Part shown: piece after piece, positions 35,887 through 45,220 of the stretch
Position numbering within the stretch: position 1 is the first letter of the stretch
Layout: each line of letters begins with the position of its first letter
Assembly: GCF_050113635.1 (NCBI RefSeq)
Contig: NZ_JBNJLT010000001.1
Coordinates: 1,141,656-1,205,655 of the forward strand
Length of the DNA stretch: 64,000 nt
Reading direction: 5' to 3'
DNA from: Marinimicrobium sp050113635
Lineage (GTDB): Bacteria; Pseudomonadota; Gammaproteobacteria; Pseudomonadales; Cellvibrionaceae
Position numbers and translations under genes: made by a program
The notes under the pieces: model-generated
Databases searched by the model: none
The model's input: the letters and a program-made list of their open reading frames with translations, nothing else
Told to the model about the DNA's origin: nothing

Positions 35887-36543
35887 TTAACGCGGCCAGA
35901 TCAGATAGAGCGCTGCCAGCCCCAGCGCCATCGCAAGTCCTTTTTGCAGGCGAAACCGCCAATGGGGTTGACCATTATCAGAGAAAGGGCGCGCCAGTGC
36001 ACCGGATGATTGAAAGCGCTCCGCGATCCGGGCGCCCAGCGCGGCGTAAATCAGCTTGACACCACCCACGGCGATGACAGTGATGCCCGCCACCGTAACG
36101 ATATCCATCACGCCGAGCTGCTCCACCGCTACCAGCGACGGAAACAGCGCGGCGTAAAAAACAATGGCCTTCACATCCGCCAGCGTCAACAGCAAGCCAG
36201 AAGCAAAACAGGCAAAGAGCCCCGCTTTGACCGACGCGGTCGCCAGAGGCTTAGGCGTTCGGGCTGTACGCCACAATCCCAGGGCCAACCAGCCTAAATA
36301 GGCGGCCGCCAGATAGCGCAGTGCGTAAAGCCACGGTCCCCAGGTCTCAGCCAGCGCCGCCACGCCCGACACCGCCGCCAGCACAAACACCACATCGCCC
36401 AGCACCACGCCCAACGCCGCCGCAGCGCCGCGCGAAAAACCGGAGACCGACGCGCACCCTACCACCAGAGCCACGCTGCTACTCGGAATAGCCGCCAATG
36501 ATGCCAGCGTTACGGTCAGCCAGAAAAGATCGGTCAGCACCAT
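35887..36543 (-). CDS. LysE/RhtB-family exporter
   Basis: A 218-residue protein with about six membrane helices. The family start is seen as LASLAAIPSSSVALVVGCA (usually PGP in this loop), with GFSRGAAAALGVVLGD and LLTLADVKAIVFYAALFP. It is likely an amino-acid or small-metabolite exporter of the inner membrane. It lies 14 bases downstream of the SMR gene on the same strand. Confidence 0.84.
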   Translation of the reverse strand: MVLTDLFWLTVTLASLAAIPSSSVALVVGCASVSGFSRGAAAALGVVLGDVVFVLAAVSGVAALAETWGPWLYALRYLAAAYLGWLALGLWRTARTPKPLATASVKAGLFACFASGLLLTLADVKAIVFYAALFPSLVAVEQLGVMDIVTVAGITVIAVGGVKLIYAALGARIAERFQSSGALARPFSDNGQPHWRFRLQKGLAMALGLAALYLIWPR

Positions 36544-36557
36544 CGTCTATCAAGCCC

Positions 36558-36890
36558 TCAGTGCCCCGTCGAGCTGGAGAAGATATTGATCACCATCACA
36601 CCGCCGATAATCATTGCCATTCCCAGTACTGCGGGCGCATCCAGCTTCTGACCATAAATAACCCAGGAAGCCAGCGCCACCAACACAATGCCCACCCCCG
36701 CCCAGATGGCGTAGGCAATGCCCAGGGGAATACTCTTCAAGGACAGTGAGAGGAAATAAAACGCCACGGTATACCCCAGCACCACGACGGCGGACGGAAG
36801 CGCTCGGGTAAAGCCATCGCTCATTTTAAGCGCGGACGTCGCCACCACTTCCGCAACAATTGCCACTGACAGAAACAACCAGAATTTCAT
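36558..36890 (-). CDS. SMR-family multidrug efflux protein (EmrE-like)
   Basis: A 110-residue protein with four membrane helices. The essential glutamate is Glu14 in IVAEVVATSALKMSDGF, and the YAIWAGVGIVLVALASW segment is typical of EmrE/QacE rather than SugE. It exports cationic compounds by proton exchange as a homodimer. It forms an operon with the LysE-type exporter. Confidence 0.9.
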   Translation of the reverse strand: MKFWLFLSVAIVAEVVATSALKMSDGFTRALPSAVVVLGYTVAFYFLSLSLKSIPLGIAYAIWAGVGIVLVALASWVIYGQKLDAPAVLGMAMIIGGVMVINIFSSSTGH

Positions 36891-37008
36891 GATTCACCCT
36901 CACTCAGCCTTACTCGCCCTCCAACAGAACCCGGGAGCCTACCCCGTTCACCTCGAAAGGGCCAGCCTTGAAAGCCCGTCTGTTTTGTGCGCGAAAATTC
37001 TCTTTGCC

Positions 37009-38571
37009 TTACCACCACGCGGCATAAAACGCGACCAGGATCACTACCACCGCCAATGTGGACAGGTTAAAACCCGCTGTGGTTTTGAAGCTGATACCTT
37101 CCAGATCGACCACTTTTTCCCGAGACGGGATGGCGCCCAAAAACGAGAAGGTCACGGCCACCAGCATGCACAACAGAAAAACCACCCCCACCCGGTCCAT
37201 AAACGGCAGCGTCGGCCAAAAGAGCTTGAGTGCCACACTGAAAGCCGCGGAGCCTATCGCTGTCGCAAGGGCGCCGCCGGCCGTCGCGCGCTTCCAGAAC
37301 ATTCCGAGCACAAACAGCGTGACAATACCGGGGGTGAAGAAACCCGTGAATTCCTGCACGTACTGGAATGCCTGATCAAACTGACCCAGTAGCGGTTGTG
37401 CGGTAGCCATGGCCACCATTAAAGCCACGACGCTGACCAGGCGCCCGACAATGACATAATGACGCTGAGACTGGTTGGGACGGCGGTGGGCATACAAATC
37501 CATGGTAAAGATCGTGGAGACGCTGTTGGTCATGGAGGCCACCGATGACACGATGGCCGCTACCAGCGCGGCGAAAATCAGGCCCTTAATGCCCACCGGC
37601 ATCATGTTCAGCATGGTGGGATAGGCACCATCGGCGATATCCAAATCCGGCGCCAATAACACAGCGGCGATCCCCGGCACCACAATAATCAGAGGCATTA
37701 ACAATTTCAGAAAGGCGGCGAATACAATGCCTTTTTGCGCTTCGGGCAGGCTTTTAGCCGCCAGTGCGCGCTGGATAATGTATTGATTAAAACCCCAGTA
37801 GGAAAGATTGATCACCCAGAGGCCACCGATCAGAACAGACAGCCCCGGCAGATCATCGTAATGGCTGTGACCGGCCTCCAGGATCATATCGAACTTTTCC
37901 GGCAGCCGGTCCATCAGTGTCACAAATCCGTTAAACGCACCCGTTCCCCCACTGACGGTGTTCAACACCGTATAGGTGAGAAAGAGCCCGCCTATCACCA
38001 ACAGCACGACCTGAATAATGTCGGTCATGGCTACCGCCTTCAGGCCGCCATACAGCGAATACGCGATGGAGAACCCCGCGAGCAGCGCCATTCCGTAAAA
38101 CAAGCCCAGCCCCGTAATGGTATGAATCGCCAATGCACCCAACCACAGTACGGCGGTGAGGTTGACGAACACGTACACCCCCAACCAGAAAATCGCCATG
38201 ACCGAGCGCACCCGATGGTCATACCGTTGCTCCAGAAACTGGGGCATGGTGTAGATTTTCCGTTCGAGGAAGATGGGCAGAAAATATTTTCCGACGACAA
38301 TTAACGTCAACGCGGCCATCCACTCATAGGAGGCAATGGCCAGCCCCACGACATAGCCGGAACCCGACATGCCAATAATCTGTTCAGCGGAAATGTTAGC
38401 CGCGATCAACGAGGCACCAATGGCCCACCACGGCAGGCTTTGCCCCGCCAGAAAATAATCGCCCGCGTCTTTTTTGTGGCCTTTTTTCTCGCGGGATACC
38501 CACCAGGCAATACTCACAATGCCTACGGCATAAATGGCAACCAGCGCCATATCAAGCGGATGAAGAGTCAT
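37009..38571 (-). CDS. Sodium/sugar symporter (SGLT/vSGLT-like)
   Basis: A 520-residue SSS-family transporter with about 14 helices. DYFLAGQSLPWWAIGASLIAANISAEQIIGMSGSGY (in parts: AGQSLPWWAIGASLIAANIS) and GGLWVINLSYWGFNQYIIQR are close to the Vibrio Na+/galactose transporter. Placed last in the galT-galK operon, 60 bases after galK, it should import galactose or glucose with sodium, fitting a marine habitat. Confidence 0.9.
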   Translation of the reverse strand: MTLHPLDMALVAIYAVGIVSIAWWVSREKKGHKKDAGDYFLAGQSLPWWAIGASLIAANISAEQIIGMSGSGYVVGLAIASYEWMAALTLIVVGKYFLPIFLERKIYTMPQFLEQRYDHRVRSVMAIFWLGVYVFVNLTAVLWLGALAIHTITGLGLFYGMALLAGFSIAYSLYGGLKAVAMTDIIQVVLLVIGGLFLTYTVLNTVSGGTGAFNGFVTLMDRLPEKFDMILEAGHSHYDDLPGLSVLIGGLWVINLSYWGFNQYIIQRALAAKSLPEAQKGIVFAAFLKLLMPLIIVVPGIAAVLLAPDLDIADGAYPTMLNMMPVGIKGLIFAALVAAIVSSVASMTNSVSTIFTMDLYAHRRPNQSQRHYVIVGRLVSVVALMVAMATAQPLLGQFDQAFQYVQEFTGFFTPGIVTLFVLGMFWKRATAGGALATAIGSAAFSVALKLFWPTLPFMDRVGVVFLLCMLVAVTFSFLGAIPSREKVVDLEGISFKTTAGFNLSTLAVVVILVAFYAAWW

Positions 38572-38631
38572 GAAAGCAACCTTGTTATCATTTATCGATA
38601 GGAATCGTCCCGTCTGCCTCGGCAGTAACGG

Positions 38632-39783
38632 TTAACGATCCGGAGCAAACGCGCCTTGCTCCGCCGTACATACATAGGCGGTTTCCTGAATGCCGGTTTT
38701 GACGTAGTAGCGCTCGGCCACCACACTAAGCATCTCTGGCACAAGATGCTCAGGCGCCAACGCCACCACACAACCACCAAAACCGCCCCCGGTCATTCGG
38801 GCGCCGCCGGCATCGCCCAGGACCGATTGCATCACCTCGACGAGATAATCAATAGCGGGCACCGTAATTTCAAAATCATCCCGCATGGAGGCATGGGACT
38901 GTTCCATCAGGCCACGAATACGGCGGTAATCGCTGGCGGATAACGCGGAGTACATATCGAGTGTGCGCTGGTTTTCAGTCATTACGTGACGGGCGCGGCG
39001 AAAAACAGTTTCCGACAGGCTTTCGCGATACTCGTGCAGTAATGGCAGGCTGGCTTGCCGCAGCGATTCGACGCCCATTATTTGCGCCGCTTCTTCACAC
39101 TGCTGGCGGCGCAGGTTGTACTCACCGTCGACTAAAGCCCGCTGCACGTTGGAGTTGACAATAACCAGTTGGTAGCCGACAGGAATTGGCGTTGACTGGA
39201 ACGCCAGTGACTGACAGTCCAACAACATGGCATGGCCGTGTTGTCCCATGGCGGAAATCAGTTGATCCATAATGCCGCAGGAACACCCGACAAAATCATT
39301 CTCCGCTTTCTGTCCCAGCAGCGCGGCCTGAACGCCATCGAGTTCCAGTTGGTACAGATCGGCAAACGCTTTCAACAGGGCAATTTCCAGCGAGGCCGAC
39401 GAACTTAACCCGGCGCCTTGTGGCACATTCCCCGTCACCAACAAGTCGGCGCCTCCAAACTCATAGCGCGTTTGCAAAACGCTGACGATACCGCGCACAT
39501 AATTGCTCCATCCCTGCTGGTGATCAAACGCGATGTCATCCAGCGAAAACTGACTGACCGCATTGCCATAGTCCACGGCCACCACATTGATAAGGCGGTC
39601 CTCCCGCGGGGCAGCCGCCACGGTGGTGGCGAAGTTAATCGCTGTTGGAAAGACAAACCCCTGGTTGTAATCCGTGTGCTCGCCAATCAGGTTCACGCGG
39701 CCCGGCGCCTGAACTATGGTCGTGGGTGTTCGTTTGAAGTGGGCTTCAAAAAAACCGATCGGAGTGTGACCGATGGACATCAT
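38632..39783 (-). CDS. galK: Galactokinase
   Basis: A 383-residue GHMP kinase that phosphorylates galactose at C1. Motifs in order: GRVNLIGEHTDYNQGFVFP (sugar binding), GAGLSSSASLEIALL (ATP loop), and GGARMTGGGFGGCVVAL (C-terminal motif). It starts at TAATG overlapping the galT stop; two adjacent ATGs (39783 and 39780) are possible starts. Confidence 0.95.
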   Translation of the reverse strand: MMSIGHTPIGFFEAHFKRTPTTIVQAPGRVNLIGEHTDYNQGFVFPTAINFATTVAAAPREDRLINVVAVDYGNAVSQFSLDDIAFDHQQGWSNYVRGIVSVLQTRYEFGGADLLVTGNVPQGAGLSSSASLEIALLKAFADLYQLELDGVQAALLGQKAENDFVGCSCGIMDQLISAMGQHGHAMLLDCQSLAFQSTPIPVGYQLVIVNSNVQRALVDGEYNLRRQQCEEAAQIMGVESLRQASLPLLHEYRESLSETVFRRARHVMTENQRTLDMYSALSASDYRRIRGLMEQSHASMRDDFEITVPAIDYLVEVMQSVLGDAGGARMTGGGFGGCVVALAPEHLVPEMLSVVAERYYVKTGIQETAYVCTAEQGAFAPDR

Positions 39784-40841
39784 TATTCTCCCTTTTTGGA
39801 TCGCGCTGCCTTGTAGTGTTCAGCGGGCAGTGATTGCAGGCGCTCGGCGGCCTGTTCCGGTGTGAGATCGCGCTGAGCTTCGGCCAGCATTTCGTAGCCC
39901 ACCATGAACTTTCGGACGGTGGCAGAACGTAACAGAGGCGGATAGAACTGCGCATGCAGTGTCCATTCCGGATGGTCCTCACCATCAAAAGGAGCGCCGT
40001 GCCAGCCCATGGAATACGGGAAAGCAATATTGAAAAGGTTGTCGTACGCGGTGGTAATGCGACGCACAATGTCGGCGAGGCTCGCCGCTTGTGACGCGTT
40101 CAAGTCGGGCAATCGTTGGACCGCAAACTTCGGCAGCAACAAGGTTTCAAACGGCCACGCCGCCCAGTAAGGCACTACCACCATCCAATCGGCGTTTTCG
40201 CACACCACTCGTTGCCCGGCTTGCTGTTCACGAGCCATATAGTCCTGCAACAACGCCGTGCCGTGGGTTTTGGTATAGGCAGAGAAACGTTCCTGCTTGC
40301 GCGCCGCCAACGTCGGCACATGACGTTGCGCCCAGATCTGACCGTGCGGGTGAGGGTTGGAGCAGCCCATCATCGCCCCTTTGTTTTCAAACACCTGTAC
40401 CCAGGGGTAGGTGTGGCCCAGCTCGGCGGTTTGCGCCTGCCAGCAGGCGACCACTGCTTGCAGTTCCGCATCGGACAGTTCGGGCAAAGTCTTGCTATGG
40501 TCCGGCGAAAAGCAGATCACGCGACTGCACCCCTGCTCGGTACTCATGGTGAACAGCGGGTCGTCATCGGCGGCTTCTGGCGTGTCCGGCTTGAGCGCCG
40601 CAAAGTCGTTATTAAAAACGTACGTCGAGCGGTATTCCGGGTTATGCTCGCCGTTGACCCGCGTATTGCCCGGGCACAGGTAACAGTCCGGGTCGTAGGC
40701 GGGCCGCTGCACATCCTCCGCGGCTTCCGCCTGCCCCTGCCAGGGCCGTTTGGACCGGTGCGGCGATACCAGCACCCAGTCACCGGTCATGGGGTTCTGG
40801 CGCCGGTGCGGGTGCTCGGCAGGATCAAATACATTACTCAT
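39783..40841 (-). CDS. galT: Galactose-1-phosphate uridylyltransferase
   Basis: A 352-residue enzyme that exchanges UMP between UDP-glucose and galactose-1-phosphate. The nucleophile His is in NPHPHGQIWA, and zinc or iron ligands are in CYLCPGNTRVNG (Cys-x2-Cys). It leads the galT-galK-sglT operon, with a candidate LacI-type operator about 100 bases upstream. Confidence 0.95.
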   Translation of the reverse strand: MSNVFDPAEHPHRRQNPMTGDWVLVSPHRSKRPWQGQAEAAEDVQRPAYDPDCYLCPGNTRVNGEHNPEYRSTYVFNNDFAALKPDTPEAADDDPLFTMSTEQGCSRVICFSPDHSKTLPELSDAELQAVVACWQAQTAELGHTYPWVQVFENKGAMMGCSNPHPHGQIWAQRHVPTLAARKQERFSAYTKTHGTALLQDYMAREQQAGQRVVCENADWMVVVPYWAAWPFETLLLPKFAVQRLPDLNASQAASLADIVRRITTAYDNLFNIAFPYSMGWHGAPFDGEDHPEWTLHAQFYPPLLRSATVRKFMVGYEMLAEAQRDLTPEQAAERLQSLPAEHYKAARSKKGE

Positions 40842-40943
40842 AGTCTTAACCTTGTTGTCGTCCTACAGCCGGTTCTATTCGCCTCGTCGCGCTTTCAGCG
40901 CCAAAGAGGCCAGCGTCAAGCGCCGCAAAGTGAAAGCAAGCAG

Positions 40944-40958
40944 GTGAAACGTTTACAT
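40944..40958. promoter_or_regulatory. Candidate GalR operator upstream of galT
   Basis: GTGAAACGTTTACAT contains the perfect core AAACGTTT with an additional TAC arm, the form expected for LacI/GalR proteins with a central CG step. It lies in the galE-galT gap, 103 bases before galT, and the LacI-type regulator is encoded next to galE. Confidence 0.55.
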
Positions 40959-41003
40959 TTTCGGCGTGCCTTGCTCCCCAAAACCGGCCGTTGATGCTAC
41001 TGT

Positions 41004-42026
41004 TCAATCGCTCAGCCCCGAGAACCCATCCGGGTTCTGTGATTGCCAGCGCCAGACATCCTCGACCATTTCCCCGATGCCACGTTTGGCGCTCCAGCCC
41101 AGGGATTCCGTCGCCTTGGCGGGATCCGCCCAGCACTCTCCGATGTCGCCGGGACGCCGATCCACCACGCGGTACTTCAACGGGCGTCCAACTACGGCCT
41201 CGAACGCCTTAAGCACCTGCAGGACGCTGTAACCGCGGCCCGTGCCCAGGTTGTAGACGTGTACGCCACGCTCGTGATGCAGCCGTTCCAGCGCCACCAC
41301 ATGCCCCTCGGCCAGGTCCAAAACGTGGATGTAGTCGCGCACGCCGGTACCATCCGGCGTGTCGTAGTCGTCGCCAAACACGGCTAGTTGGTCGCGCTTG
41401 CCGACTGCGACCTGGGCGATGAACGGGATCAAATTATTCGGTATTCCGTTGGGATCTTCCCCGATCAAGCCGCTTTTGTGAGCGCCACCCGGGTTGAAGT
41501 AGCGCAGCAGCACCACACTCAGTTCGGGGTAAGCGGCGGCCACATCGCGCAGCATTTCCTCCACCACGAGCTTGGTTCGCCCATAGGGGTTGGTGGCCGA
41601 GAGCGGGAAGTCTTCGCGAATCGGAACTTCATGCGGGTTACCGTAAACCGTCGCCGAGGAGCTGAACACGATGCAGTGCACCTGGTGATGCACCATGGCC
41701 GAGACCAATGTCCAGGAGCCATTGACGTTCACATCGTAGTATTCCAGCGGGCGCTGGGTGGACTCTCCCACCGCTTTCAGGCCCGCAAAATGCATCACGG
41801 CATCCACCTTATGGTCGGTAAAGACCCGGTCCAGCAACGCCCGATCCCGCACATCGCCTTCGTAAAACGACACGCTTTGGCCGGCCAGCGTTTCCAGCCG
41901 CCCCAAGGCCTCCCGTTTGCTGTTAACCAGATTGTCGAGGATCACAACCTCGTGACCCGCTCCGAGCAGCTCCAGGCTGGCGTGCAGCCCGATATAACCG
42001 GCGCCACCGGTAACCAATACGCGCAT
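41004..42026 (-). CDS. galE: UDP-glucose 4-epimerase
   Basis: A 340-residue short-chain dehydrogenase-like epimerase. TGGAGYIGLHASLELL is the NAD-binding GxxGxxG, VFSSSATVYG and NPYGRTKLVVEEML give the catalytic Ser-Tyr-Lys. It completes the Leloir pathway with galK and galT. The start at 42026 (MRVLVTGG) is preferred; the longer reading to 42128 runs through the control region. Confidence 0.95.
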   Translation of the reverse strand: MRVLVTGGAGYIGLHASLELLGAGHEVVILDNLVNSKREALGRLETLAGQSVSFYEGDVRDRALLDRVFTDHKVDAVMHFAGLKAVGESTQRPLEYYDVNVNGSWTLVSAMVHHQVHCIVFSSSATVYGNPHEVPIREDFPLSATNPYGRTKLVVEEMLRDVAAAYPELSVVLLRYFNPGGAHKSGLIGEDPNGIPNNLIPFIAQVAVGKRDQLAVFGDDYDTPDGTGVRDYIHVLDLAEGHVVALERLHHERGVHVYNLGTGRGYSVLQVLKAFEAVVGRPLKYRVVDRRPGDIGECWADPAKATESLGWSAKRGIGEMVEDVWRWQSQNPDGFSGLSD

Positions 42027-42059
42027 AGTGACCTCGCACTCCGTTATGTTTTCCGCATA

Positions 42060-42075
42060 GGGTATACGTTTTCCC
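42060..42075. promoter_or_regulatory. Candidate GalR operator upstream of galE
   Basis: GGGTATACGTTTTCCC is symmetrical at 12 of 16 positions about a central CG, the LacI-family pattern, 34-49 bases before galE. It is weaker than the galT site. A repressor bound here would cover the galE promoter and possibly that of the divergent regulator gene. Confidence 0.4.
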
Positions 42076-42303
42076 TCTGACGGTAAAGATGCTGTGCGGC
42101 AAATTCGTACGACAATAGTCCCGCCCACCCGCTGAATACCGGCCCGCCCTCAGCCCTTGTCGCCCTGTTGAGCCGCCGGGCTCGTTAAATAGCGGCTGCT
42201 ATCCAAAAGTGAATCTGCTATCTTGACGCTCGCCCTCGCGATCCGGGCAAACCGAGTCAGAAAACAACGAGGGCAACGACTGTCCAGCAAGCAGGTTTGG
42301 TGA

Positions 42304-43320
42304 ATGGCAACGATCAAAGACATCGCGAAAGCCGCCGGGGTATCACTGGCGACCGTCTCCCGCGTAATCAACGACGGTCCCAAGGTGGGCGATGCGACCC
42401 GCGAGCGCATTAAAAAAATCATGGAAGAAATGGGGTATCGCCCCAACGCCAACGCCAGAGCGCTGGTCACGCGACGCAGCGCCTCGCTCGGCGTGGTGCT
42501 CGCCGAACTGCAAGACCCGTTTTTCGCCACGCTCGCCCACGGCATCGAGCGGGTGACCCGGGCCAAGAATGTCCAGATTTTGATGAGTTCGGGCTCCATT
42601 GAACGAGCCACGGAACTCAAGGCGATAGAAACCCTGCTGGAACACCGCTGCGAAGCCATGGTGGTGCACAGCAAGGCCCTGGATGATGAACTGCTGATTG
42701 AGTTCGCCCGACAGGTGCCCGGCTTTGTACTGATCAACCGCTACATCCCGGAAATCGGCAACCGCTGCGTGTGGCTGGACAATGTGATTGGCGGTCGAAC
42801 CATGGCGCGTTATATCGTCGGACAGGGCCACCGCAAAGTGGCCGTTATCAGCAGTAAATACCAGATTGAAGACCCCAGAGACCGGATTCACGGCATCCGC
42901 GATGAACTGAACGATTCCGGCATCTCTCTGCCCGACTCACATATTGAATTCAGCACGCCGGACCAGGAAGGCGGCGAGATGGCGACGCAGAACCTGCTCG
43001 CCAAGGGAAAGGATTTCAGCGCTATTCTGGCCTACAACGACGCTATGGCCTCCGGGGCCATGACGGTGTTGCAGGATCACAACATCGACGTACCCAACGC
43101 CGTCTCGGTCATTGGATACGATGATGTGCTGCTGGCGAAATACTGTCGCCCGAAACTCACGACCTTGCGCTATCCCATCGAAGTGATGGCCATGCGGGCA
43201 GCCGAACTGGCACTGCGCTATGCGGCCGGTGAAAAACCCGAAGCGGACATCACCTTCAAGTACGCACCGACTATCGTCAAACGTGAATCGGTCATCAGCA
43301 TGGACCCCAACGCCGCGTAA
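42304..43320 (+). CDS. galR: LacI/GalR-family regulator of galactose genes
   Basis: A 338-residue repressor. The HTH is at 2-25 (TIKDIAKAAGVSLATVSRVI) with the hinge helix NANARALVTRRS, followed by a periplasmic-binding-like effector domain with YNDAMASGAM and VSVIGYDDV. It is close to E. coli GalR/GalS in length and hinge sequence. Divergent from galE; its likely operators are at 42060 and 40944. The galR symbol rests on context. Confidence 0.84.
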   Translation: MATIKDIAKAAGVSLATVSRVINDGPKVGDATRERIKKIMEEMGYRPNANARALVTRRSASLGVVLAELQDPFFATLAHGIERVTRAKNVQILMSSGSIERATELKAIETLLEHRCEAMVVHSKALDDELLIEFARQVPGFVLINRYIPEIGNRCVWLDNVIGGRTMARYIVGQGHRKVAVISSKYQIEDPRDRIHGIRDELNDSGISLPDSHIEFSTPDQEGGEMATQNLLAKGKDFSAILAYNDAMASGAMTVLQDHNIDVPNAVSVIGYDDVLLAKYCRPKLTTLRYPIEVMAMRAAELALRYAAGEKPEADITFKYAPTIVKRESVISMDPNAA

Positions 43321-43359
43321 CGCGGTTACCGTTTAAGCGCTGCCCGTCATGTTCTGCGA

Positions 43360-43656
43360 TCAAACGGAATAATCCAGAACGACAATGTCCTCCACTAACG
43401 GAACAAACACCGCTTTGAGTGCATCGTGTTCCGGGTGCGGCAAGTAACGCTCACGCGCGTCGTGATCAGAGAACGTCATCAATACCGCGTGTGTGTAGCT
43501 TTTGTTCAGCCCTTCGGGACTGTCGTTCTCGCCCCACTCCACCGAGACGACACCGTCGATCTTGCCAGGCATAGCCTCGAACAAGGCTCGCACTTTGTCG
43601 ATGTCTGTCGTCTTCGCCGAAGCTTTGAATTGCACCAGCAGGATGTGTCGAATCAT
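43360..43656 (-). CDS. Dabb (stress-responsive A/B barrel) domain protein
   Basis: A 98-residue single-domain protein. MIRHILLVQFKASAKTTDID opens a ferredoxin-like Dabb fold, and YTHAVLMTFSDHDARERYLPHPEHDAL is the characteristic middle (in parts: HAVLMTFSDHDARERYLPHP). Such proteins dimerise; some act as decarboxylases or heme-like binding proteins, but no function is known here. Confidence 0.87.
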   Translation of the reverse strand: MIRHILLVQFKASAKTTDIDKVRALFEAMPGKIDGVVSVEWGENDSPEGLNKSYTHAVLMTFSDHDARERYLPHPEHDALKAVFVPLVEDIVVLDYSV

Positions 43657-43777
43657 TATTGCTCCAAAAACACTGTAAGGTCAGCGTACCCATAGTCCCA
43701 ACTGGTACACTCACCGTATTAAGCACACTGAGTCTTTCTGTCATCATCAGAACTCAGCCTTCAAGAATGAGGATACC

Positions 43778-44587
43778 ATGACCCACCCCAAACTCGACCA
43801 CAACACCGCCCTGGTTCTCCTGGCGAGAGCGGGCTACGCGGCGCGTGCTCTCGTCTATTTATTGGTGGGCGGGCTCGCCACTCTGGCCGTGCTTGGCCAG
43901 GGCGGCGATACTACCGGCAGCCGTGGCGCGCTGCGCAGTGTACTGTCTGCACCGCTTGGCGATGTCTTGCTGGCCATTATCACAGCGGGGCTGATTGCCT
44001 ATGCCATCTGGCGAAGCTTCCAGGCACTGACTGACGCTGACCGACACGGCAAAACCCCCAAAGGCCTGGCAATCCGAAGCGGGCTGCTTGCGAGTGCTGT
44101 TTCCCATTTGCTGTTGGCGGGGTTTGCCATCTCTTTAATCATGGCCTTCGGCCAGAGCGGAGACAGTAACGGCGGCTCACAGGATGCCGCCAGTTGGTTG
44201 ATGTCCCAGCCATACGGTCGTTGGCTGGCCGCTATTGTCGGACTGGTATTTGTAGTGATTGGCGGGGCACACGCATTTAAAGGCTGGACGGTTCAGTTTG
44301 AAGACTATTTTGATATGCCCTCCACCATTCGCTGCTGGGCTTTCCCGGTGTGCCGGATCGGACTGGTCGTCAGGGGCGTTGTGTTTGTCGTGGTGGGCGG
44401 CTTGTTCATGACGGCCGCTTACCATATCGATTCGAGCCAGGCCGGCGGTACCGCTGAAGCCCTCAACACCTTGCGAGAACAGCCCTTTGGACCTTGGCTT
44501 CTGGGCATTGTCGCCGTTGGTCTGATGGCGTTCGGCGTTTACAGCTTGCTCGAGTCCTTATACCGACAGGTCCATCCTTCCCGATAA
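43778..44587 (+). CDS. DUF1206 membrane protein
   Basis: A 269-residue protein with six helices in three repeats of two, each with an 'ARxGYxARxxVYxLxG'-like start (LARAGYAARALVYLLVGG, and CRIGLVVRGVVFVVVGG). This internal repeat defines DUF1206. Function unknown. It is followed after 14 bases by the VTT-domain gene and probably shares its transcript. Confidence 0.86.
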   Translation: MTHPKLDHNTALVLLARAGYAARALVYLLVGGLATLAVLGQGGDTTGSRGALRSVLSAPLGDVLLAIITAGLIAYAIWRSFQALTDADRHGKTPKGLAIRSGLLASAVSHLLLAGFAISLIMAFGQSGDSNGGSQDAASWLMSQPYGRWLAAIVGLVFVVIGGAHAFKGWTVQFEDYFDMPSTIRCWAFPVCRIGLVVRGVVFVVVGGLFMTAAYHIDSSQAGGTAEALNTLREQPFGPWLLGIVAVGLMAFGVYSLLESLYRQVHPSR

Positions 44588-44601
44588 CAAGGCATTTACC
44601 C

Positions 44602-45204
44602 ATGGCTTTTCGATCAAGGCGCGCCAAGCGGTGGTTCGATCGTTTGAACGGCTCCAGGCACATGATGTGGTTTCTCGGTGTGCTCTCGTTTTTGGAAACC
44701 ATCATTATTCCCGTCCCAATTGAAGTCATTCTGATTCCTTTAATGGCCATTAACCGCAAACGGTTATGGACCATTGCCACAGTGACAACGGCCGGCTGTC
44801 TGCTGGCATCAATGGTGGGCTACGGCGTGGGCATGGCATTGTACCAGTCGTTGGGTACGTGGTTTATCGATACCATGGGCATGCAAAACGCCTACGAATC
44901 CTTTCAGGGCTTTTTCGATCAATACGGTTTTATCGCCATCCTGGCGCTCGGCATTCTCCCGATTCCGTTTCAGGTCGCCATGATTACGGCCGGTCTTTCC
45001 GGATATCCGTTCCTGCTGTTTGTACTCGCCGCCGTTATTGCCCGCGGACTCCGGTATTACGGACTCGCCTGGCTGGTTTATCAGTTTGGAGAGAGAGCCC
45101 AAACCCTGTGGCAACGGCATGCGATCATAACCAGCCTGGTCATGGCTGCTGTTATCGTTGGCCTTTCACTGCTGATGCAGTATGCCGCCAGGCTGGTTAT
45201 GTAA
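44602..45204 (+). CDS. VTT-domain (DedA/YqaA-like) membrane protein
   Basis: A 200-residue membrane protein. FLETIIIPVPIEVILIPLM and GFIAILALGILPIPFQVAMITAG are the re-entrant loops with Glu and Pro that define the SNARE-associated/VTT fold; YqaA-like by length. Family members have been linked to phospholipid or undecaprenyl phosphate flipping. The ATG at 44602 follows the DUF1206 stop by 14 bases. Confidence 0.86.
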   Translation: MAFRSRRAKRWFDRLNGSRHMMWFLGVLSFLETIIIPVPIEVILIPLMAINRKRLWTIATVTTAGCLLASMVGYGVGMALYQSLGTWFIDTMGMQNAYESFQGFFDQYGFIAILALGILPIPFQVAMITAGLSGYPFLLFVLAAVIARGLRYYGLAWLVYQFGERAQTLWQRHAIITSLVMAAVIVGLSLLMQYAARLVM

Positions 45205-45220
45205 AGCCGTCTTCTGACGG

